Notes: generated by a model not told the origin, from the sequence alone. Counted from the first letter of the stretch, positions 25,736-38,600 are shown. The stretch is DNA of 64,000 nucleotides from Prostheceraeus crozeri (GCA_907163375.1 CAJQUW010002148.1:434001-498000); one strand, 5' to 3'. Translations and numbers: made by a program.

Positions 25736-28700
25736 AGATGAATTTAAAAGTGATAATTCCTATATAAATAAAAGTAAACGAACAAATAAATTCCAGACAG
25801 ATGCGGTTAAATGTTCGAAATGTGGGTCATCGCACAAATTTCGAAAATGTCCGGCATTTGGAAAGAGATGCATAAATTGTAAAATATTAAATCACTTCGC
25901 AAGTTGTTGTAGAAATAAAAGTATCAAAGGTCCAATAAAAAAGAACTTTAATTTTAAAGAAAACACTGATAAAAATGCGAAGAGGTTCATGCACAAAAAT
26001 ACTCATAATGTGGATATATTTACAATCAACAACTTATCTAATGATAAAAAAGCTATTTATCAAAATTATCTTATAAATGATCACATAATGAAATTTCAAG
26101 TGGACACTGGTGCTGCAATAGGCATTTTATCGGAAACTCAATGGGAAGAAATAGGTAAACCAAAACTTTTACCGGTAAATGTAGTTCCCACTAATTATGA
26201 CGAATCAGAAGTTAAGACATTGGGAAAAATATTTGCAAAATTAAAACATGAAAGCAACTTTAAGGAAATCAATGCTACATTTCTTGTAGTTAAATCTTCG
26301 AAATCATATGGTCTTCTTGGTAGAGATAATATTGACATGAAGAACTCTAAACTTGAAATTATGGCCATAGATGATATTCCTTTTTTACCGACCATAAAGA
26401 GATTCACAGCAGGTATTGTTTTAACAAACTCTGATCAACCTCTGAAATTTTGTCCGGCACGTAGTATTCCAATACGTTTACAAGAAACTTTAAACAATGA
26501 GCTATATCATTTAGAGAAACAGGGTATAATAACTCCGATTTCTTACGCAAAGCAGGCGAGTCCTGTTGTATGGGTTAAAAAACCCCATGGTGGATATAGA
26601 ATGTGCGTAGATTTTAAGGCAACTTTAAATCGTCACATTCAATCGGATGCATATCCTTTACCTTCAGTGGAAGAGATTTTTAGTAGAATAGGAAGCGCCA
26701 CACATTTCGCCAAAATCGATTTGAAATCCGCGTACTGGCAAATAGCCTTAGATGAAGATGCCAAAAATCTATCTGTTATAAATACACATAAAGGTTTATT
26801 TACACTTAACCGTCTTGTCATGAGTATGAAAAATGCCAGTTCCATATTCCAACGATGCATGGATCAGATGTTAAAAGGGATAACTGGTGTTATAGCTTAT
26901 GAAGACGATATATTGATATGTGCATCTTCAGACGGTCAGCTTAGACGACGATTGAAACAAGTTAAAAGGAGATTAGTAGAACATCAGGTAACACTGAATG
27001 AAGAAAAATGTATAGAGTCAACACAGTCATTAAAATTTTTAGGATTTGTGTTTAGCAAAGACGGGATAAAACCCGACAAATCCCTAATTACGAAAGTTGC
27101 AGATGCTGTTGTACCTAAAACGGAAAAAGAATTAATGAGCTTTTTAGGTTTAGTAAATTACTATGGACGTTTTATTAGAAATTTTGTTGAGATTTGTGCT
27201 CCATTATATGACGCAATTGATAGGGAAAATAAAGATAAAATAAATTGGAACGAAACATGTGACAAACATTTCAATATGTTAAAAACAATATTGGTTTCTA
27301 CTCCAGTCCTACAACCATTCTCTCTGAATAAGGATTCCAAACTTTCCGCAGATGCATCCTGCAACTCGATTGGAGCCGTTCTGAGTCAAGACGGGCATCC
27401 AAATTTATATATCTCTCGAAAACTAACGAAAACTGAAAGGAACTATAGCGATATTGAGAGGGAAGCCCTGGCAGTTTTGTGGGCTTGTGACAGATTAAGT
27501 CATTTCTTGTTAGGGAAGAAATTTACTATTCAAACCGATCACAAACCTCTGATTTATATTTATGATCCTGAACAATCTCTTAAAAACGACATTTCTTCAA
27601 GATTGTTAAGATTTTCAGTCAAAATGATGAATTTTGACTATCAAATAGAATATATTCCTGGTAAAAAGAATACAATAGCTGACTACTTGTCTAGAATACA
27701 TGTCGAAGATGACACTAAAATACCCGAAATACATTTCACAGAACCGTGCTTAGATATAAATGTTATTAAGCGAGAGTGTGAAAATGATAGATTTATTTGT
27801 GATTTAAAGCAACGAATAGTCAGTGGCCGTTGGAACTCTATCAGTGCAAGAGAACGACCGTTTAGGAAAATGGCTATGCAGTTATCTATTGACGATCATG
27901 GTTGTATACGTCGAGGATCCAGGATAATACCTCCTCAATCTCTTATAAAAGACATAATTGAGATCGCGCATCAGTCGCATCCTGGTTACCGTGCAACCCT
28001 TCGTCTGGTCCAAGAAGAGTTCTATTGGCCAAATGTATGGTGAAGTCGAAAGTTATGTAAAGAATTGTGACACATGTCAACGTGCAAGATTCATATCTGT
28101 GGACAAGACACACCAGTGGCCTAAAGAAACCGCTCCATGGTCTCGTATTCACATTGACTGGGCCTATCATCATATCGTTGGGAACGTTCTGGTCGTAGCA
28201 GATGCCTTTACAGGTTGGCTTGAGGCAATACCTTGCAGGAACAAAACAACAGAAACTGTTATTAATTGTTTACGATCGATATTTTCTAGATTTGGCATTC
28301 CTAACGCGGTTGTAAGTGACAATGCCCCAGAGTTCGTCAGTTCGGAGTTCCATTCGTGGGTAGGAAACATCGGTTCAAGGATAATCCATTCTCCAGAATA
28401 TCGACCACAGAGCAATGGACTTGCGGAGCGAATGGTACGAGTAATAAAAGATGCGATAAAGTGCTACAATCCTACTAAGAACTCTCCACAAGCTTTCCTG
28501 CATCGATTATTGTTGGTACATCATAATGCGGCGACGAGAAATGAAGCAAAAACGCCAGCAGAACTGATGTTTGGAAGGAGATTGCGATGCCCAATCATCA
28601 GTTATCTCAAGCCAATGCAAAGACTATTATACAAGCCTTATCGTAAAGCGACTTCTTCGAACGTTACGTTCTTATTTAGACAAGGGCAGAACACATCCGT

Positions 28701-28859
28701 GGTGGCACATCCAGATGGGCGCACAGTAGTGGCGCATGACTCTCAAATTACGCCACAGAATGTTCCTACTGTGGATTCAACGTGTCCTCGCCGATCTTCT
28801 CGCGTGAGCAAACCGGTTCGGCGATATCCGGATGTTGATCCTTTGTGTGAAGGGGGATG

Positions 28860-29076
28860 TGTAGTGTAGATCACTATGTATCTCTTATCGCATACTTTGA
28901 CTTCTTTGTGTAACTTAACTTTAGATAACTATGCATGGTCATTTCTGTTTGTGCATGTCCCCATGGCCTTCAGTTTAAATTTTGTATTGGTTGTCCTACT
29001 GTCTAGATAGATATAAAATATACATGGCTTTTGGTGAAAGGTTGTATTCTGCCACATAAAAAACTAGGACATAACA
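28860..29076 (+). repeat. 3' LTR of the Ty3/gypsy fossil
   Basis: Direct repeat of 24586-24801, preceded by a polypurine tract (GAAGGGGGATG, about 28849-28859) and followed by the ACCAT duplication. The last codons of the integrase region run into its first bases. Confidence 0.9.
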
Positions 29077-29081
29077 ACCAT

Positions 29082-29680
29082 ATGTGACACTTTTTGAATT
29101 GACGAAGGCCACGGACGTAGACCTAGGACTATATTGGCCTTTATAGTAATAGGGGATTTAATTTATTTTACACAATTATGCATAATGGGCCCACTGTATG
29201 GCTAAATTTTGCACCGATACTGCCTACACCTAAGAGCTTATAGGGTCCTACGTGTATAGCTGATATGTATACGTACGAGCTGCCAACACACTTGGTAGTA
29301 ATTCAGCTTATATCGGATAATGCGGTGTTAAACAGGTCGCCACACGGGCTCTTTTTGAAGCCATTGCTCCTCCGCATGACACTGTTACAGCGTCATACTA
29401 TTACCCATTCAATTCAATGCCTCATACGCACGAGCAAAGGACGAGTCGAGGCACAAGAAGGCCTCCGAATTAAGCCACGATTTTTAGGAACTAGGGAAGT
29501 TAAAGCCATTGAGTAGGGTTAAAGCTGACTGTGTCAATTAGTGTGAATCACACTAAGAGCTCTCAATGCTCGAATTTGAGAGAGGCAAGGTCAGACTGCA
29601 CACACAACACAATGAACTATTCAGTACAACCTGAACACATTTGTAACGTACTGATTAATGTCAATGATTACATGCATATT
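29082..29680. other. no gene recognised
   Basis: Mixed-composition intronic sequence between the LTR fossil and a small hairpin repeat. Short frames only. Confidence 0.4.
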
Positions 29681-29772
29681 TTGTTGGGAGAGAGCTTATT
29701 GGGATCTATTGGGATTTATTGGGATTGGGGTGGATTTTTGGTAGCCCAATCCCAATAGCTATTGGGATCCCA
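29681..29772. repeat. miniature inverted repeat of ATTGGGAT words
   Basis: About 90 bp made of repeated TATTGGGAT/ATCCCAATA words arranged as an imperfect hairpin. Ends read TGTTGGGA and TCCCAACA. It is a tiny foldback, perhaps an extreme MITE, sitting at the truncated edge of a Penelope fragment. Confidence 0.5.
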
Positions 29773-29779
29773 ATCCCAA

Positions 29780-30338
29780 CAGCAAGCCTGCTTATTTTCA
29801 TTTCATTGCCCTCTTTGTGAGTTTTCACGAGGTGATAGAAGTAGGGTAGGGATGAATGACTCGCACAGTAGCTGTTCGATATATAGGTAGGTAAATTGTT
29901 TTCTTGTGAAACAAATTTCCACGCTGTATTAACATGTTTTTCAATAGTATTTGCTGTCATATGTGGTATAGGTCGATAAGTGGTCATATCATTGAGATGC
30001 TGTTTACCTGCTTCATTGTATGCGTCTTTCGATATCATGCAAAACTCCGTTCCTTTGTCTGTGGGCAACATTATCCAAATGGTTTTGTTTTGTAAATTTC
30101 TCAATACTGTTCTTTCTTGCGAATTCAGATTAGAGTAAGCTGGTTGGGGTTTTAGTTTTCCAACTATTCTTTTGCATGCGTAATACACACCCTTCAGTTT
30201 GTCTTCGATTTGATAATTTCTGCTTGGCATCGAAAGTGTAGCATGCCATGAGTATTTATCAGGATACTTCTTTTCTGCTTCTTGATGGTCATGTAGTGCA
30301 CTTTTCCACCTATGCTGGTGAGCGAATCGACTAATCAC
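29780..30338 (-). mobile_element. Penelope-like element, N-terminal RT fragment
   Basis: A minus-strand open frame carries the front of a PLE reverse transcriptase. It has IWIMLPTDKGTEFCMISKDAY, where other PLEs have the ADKG..VV motif, then YRPIPHMTANTIE and FYHLVKTHKEG. The catalytic YxDD half and endonuclease are absent; the fragment ends at the small hairpin repeat. The 3' end of another PLE lies about 50 bp upstream on the same strand, so the two may be a tandem pair. Confidence 0.75.
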
Positions 30339-30389
30339 ATATTATACTAATCATAGATGTCCCTGGAAAGAGTGGGCTTTTAGAGATAT

Positions 30390-30725
30390 TAACTACTATT
30401 ATTTTTTTCTAATGTACAAAATGATTCGATCACCATCCAGCAATCATCTTCAGGTACAAAAGACTAGGTTTAGTAGAGGTTTAAACTATAAGGAATTTGA
30501 AAATGATTATTGTAATGAGATGACATGATGATTTACAATGATATGATATGAAGAAATGTAGACATGAACAGGTTGTACTGGATTACATATCTTTGCCAGT
30601 AGCAAAAATAAGGTGACCTGACAGGATGGATGAATTCCATGTTAGTGAAGAAATGATAAAGTTATTAGTAAAAAAGAAAATCACGGTAGCTGTCAAATTC
30701 TGTTCTACTATTCATTGTTGGTTTA
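30390..30725 (-). mobile_element. Penelope-like 3' untranslated region, left copy
   Basis: This is the inverted counterpart of 30895-31015 continued at 35430-35655. Shared landmarks are GTCAGGTCA, CTACTGGCAAAGATATG, CCTGAAGATGATTGCT and TTTTGTACATTAGAAAA. The GATGATTGC segment resembles the short stem-forming 3' elements of other PLEs in the window. No coding sequence is present. Confidence 0.7.
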
Positions 30726-30739
30726 CATTTGTTAATGAC

Positions 30740-31015
30740 ATATGCAGACATTATCTACAACCGAAAAAATATTATCTACAAAATCTACTGTAACAAATGT
30801 GATAAATTTTATATTGGCAGTACCGCACGACCTCTCCACACCCGCTTCAAAGAAACCCTTCATCTTCCGTGTTTAAACATATTCAAACGTGCAAAGTACA
30901 ACAATGAACAGTAGAACAGAACTTGACAGTTAACGTGATTTTCTTTTTTACTAATTACTTGATAATTTCTTCAATACATCATCTAATATAGAATTTATCC
31001 ATCCTGTCAGGTCAA
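30740..31015 (+). mobile_element. Penelope-like GIY-YIG fragment and 3' UTR start, right copy
   Basis: The plus strand encodes IIYKIYCNKCDKFYIGSTAR then PLHTRFKE, the front of a GIY-YIG endonuclease like that at 23860-24150. It is truncated after about 50 residues and followed by the 3' UTR shared with 30390-30725. The copy is interrupted at GTCAA (31011-31015) by the composite element and resumes at 35430. The left and right copies are tail-inverted, making a foldback of about 110 bp around the GIY-YIG piece. Confidence 0.7.
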
Positions 31016-31098
31016 CCATGGACTCCTAGATATACAACACCTGAACTGAAAGATATTTTCTGTTAATATTTTCATTCTGGTGAAAAAAGACTTCGAAA

Positions 31099-31720
31099 TC
31101 ATTGTACTTTGATCTTCGTTAAAATTGTAAAATTTAAAATATGGTCTTTTGACGCACTTTTATTATTATTAACTTTGAAATATATTTCACCGATCCGGCC
31201 TTGTCAATCAAACACAAATGAATGATCGGGTTTGAAATTTGTACATACTGTGTATACAGCAGATCATAGATTATGATGGATCTGAGAGTAACGAACTGTA
31301 AAACATTAAATATCATTGCACACTTTGACACAATTTGATGTCTATCAATTTCTTTGGATGGATAGACTTGGCAAATTTGGCTGGTTCCATTCAGTCTTCT
31401 TGTTTATTAATTTGATGTTCTCTTTGCATTTCTTTCTAATTTCTACACCTTCCGCAATTTGTCTTTTCATCGCATTATTGTGGTACATTCCCGTCACATT
31501 CATAATAAATTCTTGATTTTCTCCGCCATGTTGTTCTTTGCAATGTCTCCATAATACAGATGTTTCCTGCTTTTCTACCAATTGTCTCATATGTTCATTT
31601 CCTCTCATCTTTGCATTTCTTGATGTTTCTCCTACATATACTGAGTGACACTTCTTGCATTCCATATCGCATGTAACACTCACTGCTTGACAATTTCCTT
31701 TTCCTTCGGATGCACAAACT
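31099..31720 (-). repeat. left arm of 620-bp inverted repeat (GIY-YIG and 3' UTR)
   Basis: Inverted copy of 32864-33482, nearly identical by eye. It encodes on the minus strand the same GIY-YIG domain (CKKCHSVYVGETSRNA, later MKRQIAEGVEIRKKC) and the following untranslated region. Confidence 0.9.
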
Positions 31721-31739
31721 ATCAACTTAATAAGAAGAC

Positions 31740-33236
31740 CACCAACTATCACAAGTGATGGTATGGAAGAATCAAGAATCAAGAGATACAGTATGTGGAA
31801 GAAATCAAGAATGATACCAGAAAATGACATACCAAGAATGAGTATGATAACAAAAGCAATGGAAATTGGATTACTTGCTGTCATGAAGAATCATGTCTAC
31901 AAATTTGACAATACTATCAAACTGCAAAAGAAAGGAGGACCCATTGGACTTCAACTGACAGGCGTGATTGCACAGATATTTATGATCTGGTGGGACCAGG
32001 AATTGAAGAAGAGACTAAACGTAAATAATATAGAATGTCTTATGATGAAGAGATGTTGATGACATTACTCTTGTACTACATAAGAGGTCAATGAATGTTG
32101 AGACAACAAGTATCGAGAACAAAGAAAAGGATGAAAATATAATGGAACTCGTGAAACGAATTGGAAAATAAATCCATTCAAAGGATTCATGGAAATGAAA
32201 TCCATGAAAGCATACAATTCGAAATCGACTGCCCATCAAAACATCATGATAATAAATTACCAATTTTGGATCTGAAGGTATGGATTGAATCAAAAGACGA
32301 AGCACAAACCAATGTGATATTGCATGAATTCTACATGAAAGAAATTGCGTCCAGAATGATGATACATGCTAGATCAGCTATGTCGTGGAGTATGAAACGC
32401 ACAGTAATCACACAACAAATACTTCGTGTTCTTCTGAACTGCAGTAGACATTTACCATGGAAAACAACGGCGGAACATGTGAGTGAAATGATGAAAAGAA
32501 TTTAATTTTCTGGGTATAATAAATCTTTTCGTGCTATAATATTGAAATCAGCCTTACATGCCTATAACAGTATGATCGACGATGAGAAAAACAAAATTCG
32601 ACCATTACATAGACCAAAGATGTGGAGATACAATGAAAGAAAAGAAGAGAAAAGAAAAAGAAAACATGGTATCAAAAGAGTGATAACAAAAGTGTATTGT
32701 TCATACCAGCAACGCCTAATTCTATTCTAAAGAAGGAATGTGAAGAAGAAATAAAGAAAATTGGATTGAAAATAAAAGTTATTGAGGAAACAGGAGCAAC
32801 GATAAAATCGAAGTTACAGAGATCGAATCCATTTAGACAGAATAAATGTACGACAGAATGCTTAGTTTGTGCATCTGAAGGAAAAGGAAATTATCAAGCA
32901 GTGAGTGTTACATACGATATGGAATGCAAGAAGTGTCACTCAGTATATGTAGGAGAAACATCAAGAAATGCAATGAGAGGAAATGAACATATGAGACAAT
33001 TGGTAGAAAAGCAGGAAACATCTGTATTATGGAGACATTGCAAAGAACAACATGGCGGAGAAAATCAAGAATTTATTATGAATGTGACGGGAATGTACCA
33101 CAATAATGCGATGAAAAGACAAATTGCGGAAGGTGTAGAAATTAGAAAGAAATGCAAAGAGAACATCAAATTAATAAACAATAAGACTGAATGGAACCAG
33201 CCAAATTTGCCAAGTCTATCCATCCAAAGAAATTGA
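31740..33236 (+). pseudogene. Penelope-like RT palm to GIY-YIG polyprotein (broken)
   Basis: The plus strand carries, in order: RT palm sequence near 31745-32030 (LQKKGGPIGLQLTGVIAQIF); a DDITLVL segment near 32056 in the usual catalytic box position; a connector with SALHAYNSMI (32540-32690); and a C-terminal GIY-YIG domain (32870-33236: CKKCHSVYVGETSRNA, WRHCKEQHGGENQEF). At least three frame changes separate these parts, and the N-terminal RT region is missing. The order RT then GIY-YIG is that of endonuclease-bearing PLEs. Confidence 0.75.
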
Positions 33237-33482
33237 TAGACATCAAATTGTGTCAAAGTGTGCAATGATATTTAATGTTTTACAGTTCGTTACTCTCAGA
33301 TCCATCATAATCTATGATCTGCTGTATACACAGTATGTACAAATTTCAAACCCGATCATTCATTTGTGTTTGATTGACAAGGCCGGATCGGTGAAATATA
33401 TTTCAAAGTTAATAATAATAAAAGTGCGTCAAAAGACCATATTTTAAATTTTGCAATTTTAACGAAGATCAAAGTACAATGA
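32864..33482 (+). repeat. right arm of 620-bp inverted repeat (GIY-YIG and 3' UTR)
   Basis: Inverted copy of 31099-31720; it is the natural 3' end of the Penelope-like unit at 31740-33236. Confidence 0.9.
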
Positions 33483-33506
33483 ACTGAAAGCTGAAATTCA
33501 TTTATA

Positions 33507-35376
33507 CACTAGACGGCCGGTTTGACTCTGTAGCTGTCGATGGTGGAAAATAATTAGTCACGCGAAAACGAAATGTCTGAAGAAATTAAGTTGAAGTTTC
33601 TGGAGATACGAAAAACATGGGGCTGCAACTAACTTTTCATCGTTATCATTGAATATGGAATATTGACTATATCAAATCAAGCAATGGTTTGACAGTACGA
33701 AGCGAGCAGCCTTGTGGTTTATAAAAGGTTTCAGCAACAACAGCAAAAAAGTCCACATCGGTCATCTAAAATGTGAAACATTTGGATGTGGAAGACGCCG
33801 ATTCAAATGAATAGAGCTCTATGAATTTCATTGAGAAATCAATGTGCATGATACTATAAAAAAGCATTCCATCCAAATTTTGGAGAAATTTTAAGATGCA
33901 AAAGTTAACGTATATAATTTATTACTAATCAGATATTCCAAAGATAAAGAAAAATTTGATCATTCAAGATGACATTACTATTTCGATAATCGTCGACGAT
34001 GCAACCTTACAAATTTGAACAATTGTTCCATTGTTGACATAATACTTTACAATAAATGTCAAATATCCGTTTAAATCGAAGAATTCACTTGGTCATGAGG
34101 TTAGGTTGCAAATATGCCCAAACAATGATGAAATCATTCCCGATTAAATCCCGAAATCATCCGATCAGATGTTTGGGTGCGTGAACTCTTAAAACGAATA
34201 AGTTAATCTGTTGAGAAAAGTAAAATTTGAAGCTTCTTCAAAGATGATAGTAATCGAGCAGATTAATGCGTGTACAGCCCTCATCCTGCATGCTGCAACT
34301 TTTTGTAAGATCCGCAACTGTTGTCATTTCAGTCTACGAGCTGTACATCTCATAAAGAGAATCAAATAAAAATCTCCGAGATATAACAATACCAAACCTT
34401 GATGCCGTCATAACTCTCTTCATTTTTCTTGCAGATATTAAAGAGGCAATTCTTTGGTAAAGTAAATTAGCCAAAGAACCTGATCAATCACTTGTTGAAT
34501 ATACGAGAGGCGTGAATGTACCTTTCTCTACTTCCAAAATTCTCTCTTCTTACTGCCGCTTCTTTTCATTCTCGTATTCTTTATACAATGTTGCAGTGAG
34601 AATTTGGTATTTTTGCATAAAATATATGACATTCCACTCTCCCCAACACCCCTCTTGCAATAATATCTAATCTCACCTGGTCGTCAGTATTGCCACCTTT
34701 GATGAAGTCATATGATTCAATTGGTAATAATTTAGGCTCAATACGATCATCTTTAGAGACTTCACTCGAAAAAAGACTCCGTGTCAAAAATAAAATTGGT
34801 CCTCCTGTGACCGAGACCTTATGTGCATGCTGAAAAAGCAACTTGTGGATCTTCAGACGCTGCATCACTAAGATATTCAATGTCTTTTATCTATGTATCG
34901 ATCTTCGAATCAACACATGAGGATTTGAATTCATCACTTCCTATCACTGCACCTTTCATTCTAATCGTCATACATTTATTAGATGTTCCAGGAAGTGATT
35001 TTGCTTTTGTACATGCATCGGCATTTTTTGCAATTAAATGGGAATGTCCCTGTCCTTTCTTTGGTAAATCAAACCAACCGTGGCTACTTTATGAGTATTA
35101 CTAGTCAGTATTTCGTATTTTCACTGCCAACAGAATATAGTAGTAAAAAGCTTTCCACTAAAAAGCGATGACAATATTAAAGTTCATTTCAATTCATTTG
35201 CTTCATTTGATATAGTCAATATTCCATATTCAGAGATAACGATGATAAGTTAGTTGCAAACCCATGTTCTTCCTATTTCCAGAAACTTCAACTTATTTTT
35301 CTTTAGACATTTCGTTTTCGCGTGACTAATTACTTTCCACCATCGACAGCTACTGAGTCAAACCGGCCGTCTAGTG
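33507..35376. mobile_element. TA-flanked element with about 180-bp inverted repeats and unknown cargo
   Basis: The ends read CACTAGACGGCCGGTTTGAC on both strands, flanked by TA (33505-33506 and 35377-35378). Inverted arms run about 33507-33695 and 35200-35376. The insertion lies in the middle of a short palindrome: flanks CTGAAAGCTGAAATT and AATTTCAGCTTTCAG. The interior (about 1.5 kb) encodes no recognised transposase. On the minus strand two stretches look protein-like: one near 34910-35090 (WFDLPKKGQGHSHLIAKNAD) and one near 34667-34820 (FSSEVSKDDRIEPKLLPIES, ending at a possible GTGAGA donor). They could be captured host exons or a decayed transposase. Confidence 0.65.
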
Positions 35377-35429
35377 TATAAATTAATTTCAGCTTTCAGT
35401 CAAGGTGTTGTATATCTAGGAGTCCATGG

Positions 35430-35655
35430 GTCAACTTAGTTTCGCTACTGGCAAAGATATGTAATCCAGCACAACCTGTTCAAATCTACTTTCCTTCATA
35501 TCATATCACTGTAAATATCATTTCCAAATTCCTTATAGCTTAAACTTCTACTAACCCAGTATTTTGTACCTGAAGATGATTGCTAGATGGTGATTGAATC
35601 ATTTTGTACATTAGAAAAATAATGATAATAACCAATATCTCTAGAAACCTGACTC
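35430..35655 (+). mobile_element. Penelope-like 3' UTR, continuation of 30740-31015
   Basis: After the composite element the older Penelope fragment resumes at the duplicated GTCAA. It has CTACTGGCAAAGATATG and CCTGAAGATGATTGCT as in the inverted copy at 30390-30725. It ends shortly after TTTTGTACATTAGAAAA, near CCAATATCTCTAGAAA. Confidence 0.7.
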
Positions 35656-38600
35656 TTTCTGACTATACTCAACTACTACACAGTGACTGGCCAGGGCACT
35701 TTCCAAATACAACAAAATTTGTTATAGATTAGATGTAATGCTATACAGCATCAAACATTTACATTATCTGAATACTTGAAGTACAGGACGAATGACAACT
35801 ATAAAGAATTGTGCACACATCCCTACGTTTTAAAAGGTAATTGCAACTCAGAACTGGCTGGCTGTCAACGCACACAACTGATTCGAATGTTATTTCATTT
35901 GTTTGAGAGCTGCAACTTGTGAAACTTCATTGAGAAAGGCGAAGAAGCATTCTAAACCATATTCTTGCCTGCGGGTCGATGATTTTATTTTGCAAAGCTT
36001 GTAGATATATACAACATCAGTTTATAACGCCGGAGTCAAGTGATCAATATTTGATTGTCTCAAAACACAAGAAAAGAAGAAAATTTCGGAATTCTATACC
36101 AAAGCAAACATCGACAGGCAACTGAATTTTGATATCTGTAATTTTTTCCGTAAACTCATCCTTGAATATTCCTTAGGTACAAGATTTTGAAGTCCTAAAT
36201 GGGCAACTGCACAAATACAGGTATATTTCTGGACGTTTGAATGCATAGAATCTGAGTCTTGCTTATCAACTACTCTTTTTACAGCAAATGCATCCAACCC
36301 TCAAAGCTGGGGAAGAAGAGATAATGAACGAGGCGCAAGAATAAGTAAGCATCCAATTGCAGCTGTGGGTTCTGTTTACTTCAACTTTGCTAAACATCGA
36401 CGGCATGATATCAATCTGCTATGTCATATTTGCTTGACATGAATACGGTGTTGCATACTTCATAATCTATGCCATTCATTCAGATGATCGATATTTCAGA
36501 GGAAATATGAGCCTTGAACAGAATTTGTTCGTTGGCATGTTTCAGCAACATCGATGGCTACCATCATCAGTGCATCGAGATAGAAGACAATAAAAGGCCA
36601 CATTTTATGCAAATATACAAGCAATGGAAAATCGATAAAGTAGAAGTAACTAGGATTGGTTGTGATGGTTCAGCAATTGATCCCTGTTGATGAAAGATTT
36701 TATATCTCCGTAATAACTTCATACAAAGTTGCTATTACCCGAAGCATACTGAAAGAACTTTTGAAAAAATCGTAGATAATAAGGAAGACAGTGAAAAATT
36801 GATATATACTGAATATTACTCCTCTAAACTTTGCTCTAGAGAAGTTTAGAAAAAATCACGTTACCCGTTGCAATCACCACCTTGAAAAGCCAACACTTAA
36901 TAAAAAATCGAAGACGAAATTCCTTTTGTACGAATATTCTCCCTTGTGTACAGATACACCTGTGAGCTATGTCATAAAAGCTTCTTCGGCGAGACTCACC
37001 GATATTTACGTAAATGGATCAGCGAACCCTTGAAGTGTAGACATCCTATGAGCTCCTCTCTTACGAAATATGATGTATCTATTTTCAACCTGATCATACC
37101 AACATTTTAAATGAATGTTAAACGATTCTTCAGAATAACTCTTAATTAGTTCGTGTGAAGTGCCGACTTAATAGTCGTTCTTGATATATGAAACGATTGA
37201 GGACATCTTACGTATCACGACGCTCCGTATGTGACAGTCACTCAACCCATCGTAGTAGCACTACTGCAGTGAGGGTTGAGTAGATACCGCCACAACCACC
37301 ATGATACGAAGCGGCACGGTCGCCAAAGAAGGATTGAGATCAAATTATGTTAAGTCTTTCATCTATTGCTATATGCCCTTGAGAAACAGTCTTTCTTCAT
37401 GATAAGTCGCAAAGTTAAGTCAGGACAAATGTGAATAGGTTTCACTTTTTACTCAACCCTGGCCCATCCAAGGCAGAGATCCATACCAGCTAGCTATGGG
37501 TGGAGCAGCCTTCACATACTCGCAGCTGTCACCAAGTTGGGGTTAGTAGCCTCTAGTGACCATCATCATCATCATCATCAAGATCCAGATGGACCATCTG
37601 CACTTCCGTACCGAAGCGCGGTCCTCAGCCAACTCAACTATCCTACCATCACGTGAGTATTGAGGGTCACATTGAGTAGTCAGTTGTACAGTATCTTGTT
37701 CATCAGGTGGAGGAAATTCAGTTGTTAAAGTGACCGCACCCTAACTGCACCAGGCTCTGTGTTCTAGACAGGACAGTTTGAAAGATGCTACTGACCTCAC
37801 TGGAGGAGACGATAACCGCTATCTTGCACGAGTTGCCAATTCGAGAAAAGTAATTATTCTCTAGAATAGCTTCGGGCATTAGGTCGTTCATGTAAAAGTG
37901 TAGTTTGGTCAATTTCAGAAACGAATTTTATCTCTAAAAATTTAAGTTTACAACCACTACGACGGTTTCCTATCACTTTCCCACCTATCTGCAAAATGTC
38001 AAAGATTCATGATGACGTCAAACCTTTCAATTCACGCTTTCTGTAACTAAGAAACAGAACTCTGCTCACGAGACAGGAGGTTCGCTGTGGTTGGCTGATA
38101 GAGGAACCCTGCAGCGTGCAAGCGAATAGTTCTATGTATATCTCTGAATGGACCAAGCCTACGACCTATAGTAACTAGATGATTCTTGAATAAAATATGT
38201 CGAATGATGATAAAACAAAATGCGTGTGATTGATCACGATGCAACACTAATACGCCTGCGAAAGACAAATTACGATAACTGATTGTTGACCATATTATGA
38301 GATCCACAGAATTTGATTCATCGGCGCGCGCTTCGGTTTCTCGAATGGAAGTGTCGTATCTGTCCTTAACATCGAAATGGTACATAACAGAATTGGACAA
38401 CTTGCTCCTTCTCGAATGGATGATTCGCATATTGCCTACTATTGGAAATCGCAAACAAGCTGCCAGCCAGGTTTGTACCTTCAGAGCCAGTGAGTGAGTG
38501 ACGTGCGTGCTGTGATATCATTTCGCACACACCAAAACACACATCACTGTCTGCCTACATTTCAGTGTATGCACTATGCAGTGAGGAATGCTGAGAAGAG

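Larger units (their letters stand above)
24586..29076 (+). mobile_element. Ty3/gypsy LTR retrotransposon fossil (mag/SURL-like), broken
   Basis: A whole-length but broken copy. It has two LTRs of about 217 bp (TG...CA type) and a 5-bp duplication ACCAT on both sides (24581-24585 and 29077-29081). A tRNA-Leu-type primer site follows the 5' LTR, and a purine tract sits just before the 3' LTR. Parts in order: a gag region (about 24930-25540), two CCHC zinc knuckles (about 25810-25920), protease (about 26090-26330), reverse transcriptase (about 26470-27100), RNase H (about 27300-27700) and integrase (about 27900-28600). A tRNA-SINE is inserted in the gag region. The coding region is broken in roughly three or four places. 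The LTRs look about 93-95% identical by eye, so it is moderately old. The double knuckle and tRNA-Leu primer suggest the mag/SURL lineage. Confidence 0.9.
31016..35429. mobile_element. palindromic composite element carrying a Penelope-like RT/GIY-YIG
   Basis: The outer ends are inverted copies reading CCATGGACTCCTAGATATAC on each strand, over about 35 bp. The 5-bp GTCAA duplication (31011-31015 and 35430-35434) splits an older Penelope fragment cleanly. Inside, a 620-bp block is present twice in inverted orientation (31099-31720 and 32864-33482), with RT-like sequence between and a TA-flanked element inserted near the right end. Without that later insertion the unit would be about 2.5 kb, the size of a single Penelope element. 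Whether the short terminal repeats belong to the Penelope unit or to a DNA transposon that carries it is not settled. Confidence 0.7.

Noticed and set aside
37200-37660. SINE or satellite around the (CAT)n tract
   Set aside because: An A-box-like word and partly repeated CTCAACCC words are present, but no B-box, second copy or clear ends were found.
38047-38454. 135-codon minus-strand frame
   Set aside because: No motif, no supporting splice sites or repeat copy; treated as chance.
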